Shown piece by piece: positions 61,071-64,000 of a stretch of 64,000 nucleotides of DNA (position 1 is its first letter; every line of letters begins with the position of its first letter). Location of the stretch: positions 1 to 64,000 of the forward strand of contig JAQSYO010000022.1 of the NCBI GenBank assembly GCA_029256105.1, read 5' to 3'. The position numbers and the translations under genes were made by a program. The stretch comes from Herbinix sp. (GTDB taxonomy: Bacteria; Bacillota; Clostridia; Lachnospirales; Lachnospiraceae). Under the pieces are notes generated by a model. The model saw only the letters and a list, made by a program, of their open reading frames with translations, was not told the origin of the DNA and did no database searches.

Positions 61071-63239
61071 ATGATGAATAGAAGATATTCTTTTAATAAT
61101 ATAAATATAGTTCTAGGAGTAGCACTCTTAGTTTCAATTTCACTTACTTTCCTTTCAGAAGTAGGAACATTGCATAAAGAGCAGGAATATGTTCAGTCAG
61201 CAGGTGAGATTGTTGTTATCTTTCATGATGAGATGAATGAGAAGGAACTACTTTCTCTTACTAATCAATATGGACCTGCTGTTGAGGTCGTACGACACAT
61301 TGGTGATTATGCACTCCTTTCTGTGAACGAGGAAGCCGACTATCCCTACGTATTAAAAAGTCTTAAGGAAGATTCTAAGGTGTTGGAAGCACAGGCCAAC
61401 CTAAGCATCAGCACTCTGGGCTTTAGCAACGATACTTATTCGGAGGCACAATGGGCTATTGATAACCCTGGCCATTATATTAACTTATCCAGTGCTGGAA
61501 GACGTGAAAAGACCGCTTCCAAAGGAGTTGATATGGATGTAGTTGAGGCTTGGACTACCTTGGGACAGTCAGCAGCGACTCAGAAGGAAGTGGTAGTAGC
61601 TATCATTGATACCGGAGTTGATTATACGCACCCGGATTTAGCGGAACATATGTGGGTGAATCCGGGTGAAATTGATGGTGATAAAATCGATAATGATAAT
61701 AATGGTTACATCGATGACAATGGAGAGACCCAGGTAAATGGAATGTTTCGTGCTTCGAAGGATGATAATGATGATCATGGAACACATGTTGCCGGCATTA
61801 TTGGAGCAGTAGCAAATAATAATATCGGTATCGCAGGTGTTGCTTCAAATATTAACATAAAGATTATGTCACTGAAGATAAATGGGGGTCCTAAGGGAAC
61901 AGGCAATATTTCTGGTGCAATCGAAGCAATTAAATATGCGACTATGATGGGGGCAGATATCTGCAATATGAGTTGGGGCACTTCTCAATATACTGCGGGA
62001 TTAAAACAGATTATGAAAGAATCTGACATGCTTTTTGTAGCTGCTGCAGGTAATACCGGTGATAATAATAATGATAAACCAATCTATCCTGCCAGTTTTG
62101 GTCTGGATAATTTGATATCAGTTACATTTATTGACTCAACAGGGGAGCTAACTTATCTGTCTAATTATGGAACGGAAGTGGTTGATTTGGCTGCGCCAGG
62201 AGAGGATATATTCAGTACTGCGGTAGGAAGTTATGTATCAATGAGCGGATCTTCTATGGCAGCACCGCAGGTTTCAGGGGTAGCAGCGATACTATATGCG
62301 CTTAATGACCATTTGTATCCTGCTAATGTTAAAGAAATTTTGGTAGATAATGTAAAACTCCTTCCGGATTTAGAAGGTAAAATGAAGCATGCAGGAATAC
62401 CTAGTGCTTATCAGTCCTTAATGGCAGCTAACAATTTACTTCAAGATGTTAAACCACCCAAGATGTCTTTTGATACCATTTATAATAAGAATTTAATCCT
62501 TATACCGGTTTCTACTGAAGATATAGGGGGTTCGGGAATAAGAGTAATCAAATGGTATATGGGTGAAAAATCTCTCGAGGATTTCCAGCGGGGCATGAAT
62601 GGCACTAAAGTAGAGGATAACCAAATCAGCATATCAAAGGAAGGGGTATATACCTTTTATTCTGCGGATTATGCTGGTAATGAAATAGTACAAACCTATG
62701 AAGTCATTGCAGACACAACAGCTCCCAGCCTTGCCTCCACATATACGATATCCAATACCTATAAATCTAGGACTATAACTGTAAGGGTATCCGATAAGCA
62801 AAGCGGATTAAAACGTGTGAAATACATGTCCGGAATTAAAAAAGCAGTGGATTTTCTTCCTGCAGGGGCAGGAACAATGATTGAAGTAAAGGATGGAACC
62901 GGAACGTTTAAAGTGAAGTCTGATGGAACCTACACAATCTTTGCATCCGACAACAGGGGGAATCTGATTATTACACCAATTGTAATAAAGACAATAAAAG
63001 CGATTGATATTAAACTTATTCATAATAAAAAAACATTACATATACAAGATCAATACTCTTTGCTTCCTGTAATCAAACCAATAAATACAACCGACATAAT
63101 TTCTTATGTGAGCTCTAACGAGAAAATTGCAACGGTTTCTGCTAATGGTAAGATTAGTGCAGTAGCAAAAGGGAAAGCATATATAACAGCTCGAACATCC
63201 AGCGGTCTTACAGCAAGCTGTGAAATAATAGTAAAATAG
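61071..63239 (+). CDS. Secreted S8 subtilisin-like protease with C-terminal Big_2 domain
   Basis: The 722-residue protein has an N-terminal signal or anchor helix (about 13-30), a propeptide-like part, and a subtilase domain with the triad Asp180 (IIDTGVDYTHPDL), His239 (DDHGTHVAGI) and Ser395 (SGSSMAAPQ). Ig-like repeats follow and a bacterial Ig-like (Big_2) domain ends the protein (about 640-720, ISYVSSNEKIATVSANGKIS). It would act outside the cell, perhaps held at the surface. The ribosome site is weak (GGTGAT). Single gene. Confidence 0.92.
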   Translation: MMNRRYSFNNINIVLGVALLVSISLTFLSEVGTLHKEQEYVQSAGEIVVIFHDEMNEKELLSLTNQYGPAVEVVRHIGDYALLSVNEEADYPYVLKSLKEDSKVLEAQANLSISTLGFSNDTYSEAQWAIDNPGHYINLSSAGRREKTASKGVDMDVVEAWTTLGQSAATQKEVVVAIIDTGVDYTHPDLAEHMWVNPGEIDGDKIDNDNNGYIDDNGETQVNGMFRASKDDNDDHGTHVAGIIGAVANNNIGIAGVASNINIKIMSLKINGGPKGTGNISGAIEAIKYATMMGADICNMSWGTSQYTAGLKQIMKESDMLFVAAAGNTGDNNNDKPIYPASFGLDNLISVTFIDSTGELTYLSNYGTEVVDLAAPGEDIFSTAVGSYVSMSGSSMAAPQVSGVAAILYALNDHLYPANVKEILVDNVKLLPDLEGKMKHAGIPSAYQSLMAANNLLQDVKPPKMSFDTIYNKNLILIPVSTEDIGGSGIRVIKWYMGEKSLEDFQRGMNGTKVEDNQISISKEGVYTFYSADYAGNEIVQTYEVIADTTAPSLASTYTISNTYKSRTITVRVSDKQSGLKRVKYMSGIKKAVDFLPAGAGTMIEVKDGTGTFKVKSDGTYTIFASDNRGNLIITPIVIKTIKAIDIKLIHNKKTLHIQDQYSLLPVIKPINTTDIISYVSSNEKIATVSANGKISAVAKGKAYITARTSSGLTASCEIIVK

Positions 63240-63283
63240 TAATTATGATTTAATATAGCAATGGCCATTTGGAGAAAATCAAC

Positions 63284-63456
63284 GAAAAGTGGTACTCAAA
63301 ACAAAAAGTGGTACTCAAAACAAAAAGTGGTACTCAAAACGAAAAGTGGTACTCAAAACAAAAAGTGGTACTCAAAACAAAAAGTGGTACTCAAAACGAA
63401 AATGTGGTACTCAAAACAAAAAGTGGCACTCTGAAATGAAAAGTGTCACTCAAAAA
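63284..63456 (+). repeat. 19 bp tandem repeat, nine units, before the rpmG promoter
   Basis: Nine consecutive units of the type AAAAGTGGTACTCAAAACA run up to 6 bases before the -35 box of the rpmG promoter. Units one to six are exactly 19 bp; seven and eight are 20 bp and the last two are diverged. Confidence 0.95.
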
Positions 63457-63461
63457 ATATG

Positions 63462-63490
63462 TTGACGTACAATCACTGGTATGATATATT
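63462..63490 (+). promoter_or_regulatory. Sigma-A promoter of rpmG-secE-nusG
   Basis: TTGACG at 63462 and TATATT at 63485 with a 17-base spacer. Confidence 0.72.
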
Positions 63491-63587
63491 AAGTAGGCAA
63501 AGAAATAGGGCTTTTTTTTTATGCCTAAAAAAGTCCAAGGCGAAGTTTAGCGATAAAGCGCTACAAGAGAAATCGGAGGTGGATATT

Positions 63588-63737
63588 GTGCGCGTAAAAA
63601 TCACATTGGCATGTACTGATTGTAAACAACGCAATTACAACATGACAAAGGAAAAGAAGACACATCCAGACAGAATGGAAACAAAGAAGTACTGTAAGTT
63701 CTGCAGGTCCCACACAATGCACAAGGAAACGAAATAA
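63588..63737 (+). CDS. rpmG: 50S ribosomal protein L33
   Basis: The 49-residue protein is a zinc-type L33 with CTDC and CKFC pairs ([32 protein letters not shown]). GTG 63588 has CGGAGGTGG upstream; the frame is open to 63459 but that part is leader. It is followed by secE and nusG, the standard order in Firmicutes. Confidence 0.96.
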   Translation: MRVKITLACTDCKQRNYNMTKEKKTHPDRMETKKYCKFCRSHTMHKETK

Positions 63738-63762
63738 TTATAATTGAAAGGGAAGTGAAGAC

Positions 63763-63975
63763 ATGGGAGAGACGACTAATTCTACTACCGAAAAGGCTCC
63801 AAAGAAAAGTTGGTTTAAGGGTCTAAAATCCGAATATAATAAAATTGTATGGCCGGACAAAGAAACCCTTGCGAAGCATTCAGTTGCTGTCATTTCCGTA
63901 ACTGTTGTCTTAGGTGCTGTTATTTACTTACTGGATTTTGTAATTGAACTCGGTATTGGCATCATAATAGGATAA
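63763..63975 (+). CDS. secE: Preprotein translocase subunit SecE
   Basis: The 70-residue protein has the single C-terminal membrane helix and the conserved EYNKIVWPDKETLAKHS segment of SecE. It clamps SecY in the translocon. It follows rpmG by 25 bases with GGGAAG upstream. Confidence 0.95.
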   Translation: MGETTNSTTEKAPKKSWFKGLKSEYNKIVWPDKETLAKHSVAVISVTVVLGAVIYLLDFVIELGIGIIIG

Positions 63976-63985
63976 GGGTGAGGAT

Positions 63986-64000
63986 ATGTCAGAGGCAAAT
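63986..64000 (+). CDS. nusG: Start of nusG (truncated by the window edge)
   Basis: ATG TCA GAG GCA AAT follows GGGTGAGG ten bases after secE. Only five codons are visible; the identity rests on the secE-nusG gene order, not on the residues. Confidence 0.7.

Noticed and set aside
63284-63456. CRISPR-like array
   Set aside because: Units are directly adjacent with no unique spacers, and there are no cas genes in the window.

Overview
This 64 kb window is AT-rich chromosomal DNA from a strictly anaerobic, spore-forming member of the Clostridia, most likely a plant- or glycan-fermenting Lachnospiraceae (Lachnoclostridium phytofermentans-like). The reasons are a spoIIID gene, a six-gene Rnf complex, a two-domain desulfoferrodoxin, an Etf-linked lactate dehydrogenase, many glycoside hydrolases, strong AGGAGG ribosome sites and frequent TTG or GTG starts. 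The species name is inference. I saw no rRNA, tRNA, CRISPR array, transposase or prophage.

Layout. 35-8452: glycan-degrading operon (GH130, GH38, GH3, GH20) that fits N-glycan or manno-oligosaccharide breakdown. 8593-11523: glutamate racemase, an acidic hexapeptide-repeat protein, an HPr-like protein and a chromate-type transporter. 11948-17501: purine salvage (xpt) and a BMP-type nucleoside ABC transporter. 17699-20257: thioredoxin, desulfoferrodoxin, a Crp/Fnr regulator and an AlkD-like repair protein. 20531-26424: beta-CASP RNase, type I pullulanase and an HD-GYP signalling protein. 26815-35811: TetR/FMN-binding/nitroreductase operon, CFI-box protein, Nudix hydrolase, CsbD and GlsB stress proteins, RecQ, two GNAT acetyltransferases and an ArsC-like protein. 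35819-40799: GltD-like oxidoreductase and AraC regulator divergent from uxaC-uxuA (hexuronate catabolism). 40909-43749: PRTase-like protein, CorA, DUF421 and DUF1003 membrane proteins. 43965-50215: lactate module (GntR regulator, permease, EtfB, ferredoxin-fused EtfA, FAD lactate dehydrogenase). 50456-50725: spoIIID. 51149-56401: rnfCDGEAB. 57239-63239: LacI and AraC regulators, a FliD-like orphan and a secreted subtilisin. 63588-64000: rpmG, secE and the first codons of nusG.

How genes work together. The lactate module resembles the Acetobacterium woodii Lct system, in which lactate oxidation by NAD is driven by co-oxidation of reduced ferredoxin. The Rnf complex next door interconverts ferredoxin and NADH against an ion gradient, so the two loci form one energy circuit. 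Sugar acids enter through UxaC and UxuA, starch through pullulanase, and glycoprotein-type glycans through the first operon.

The unusual material is mostly between genes. A 168 bp palindrome in the lactate-permease leader carries mirror-image GntR-type operators and a terminator-like edge. A 297 bp nested palindrome lies after rnfB. A hairpin appears to bridge the Shine-Dalgarno and the start codon of spoIIID. Several intergenic tandem arrays have 13, 14, 15, 19 or 21 bp units. A dispersed palindrome carries its own Shine-Dalgarno, and short ORFs sit in the leaders of rnfC, rnfB and a GNAT gene. All calls come from reading the sequence; no database search was run.
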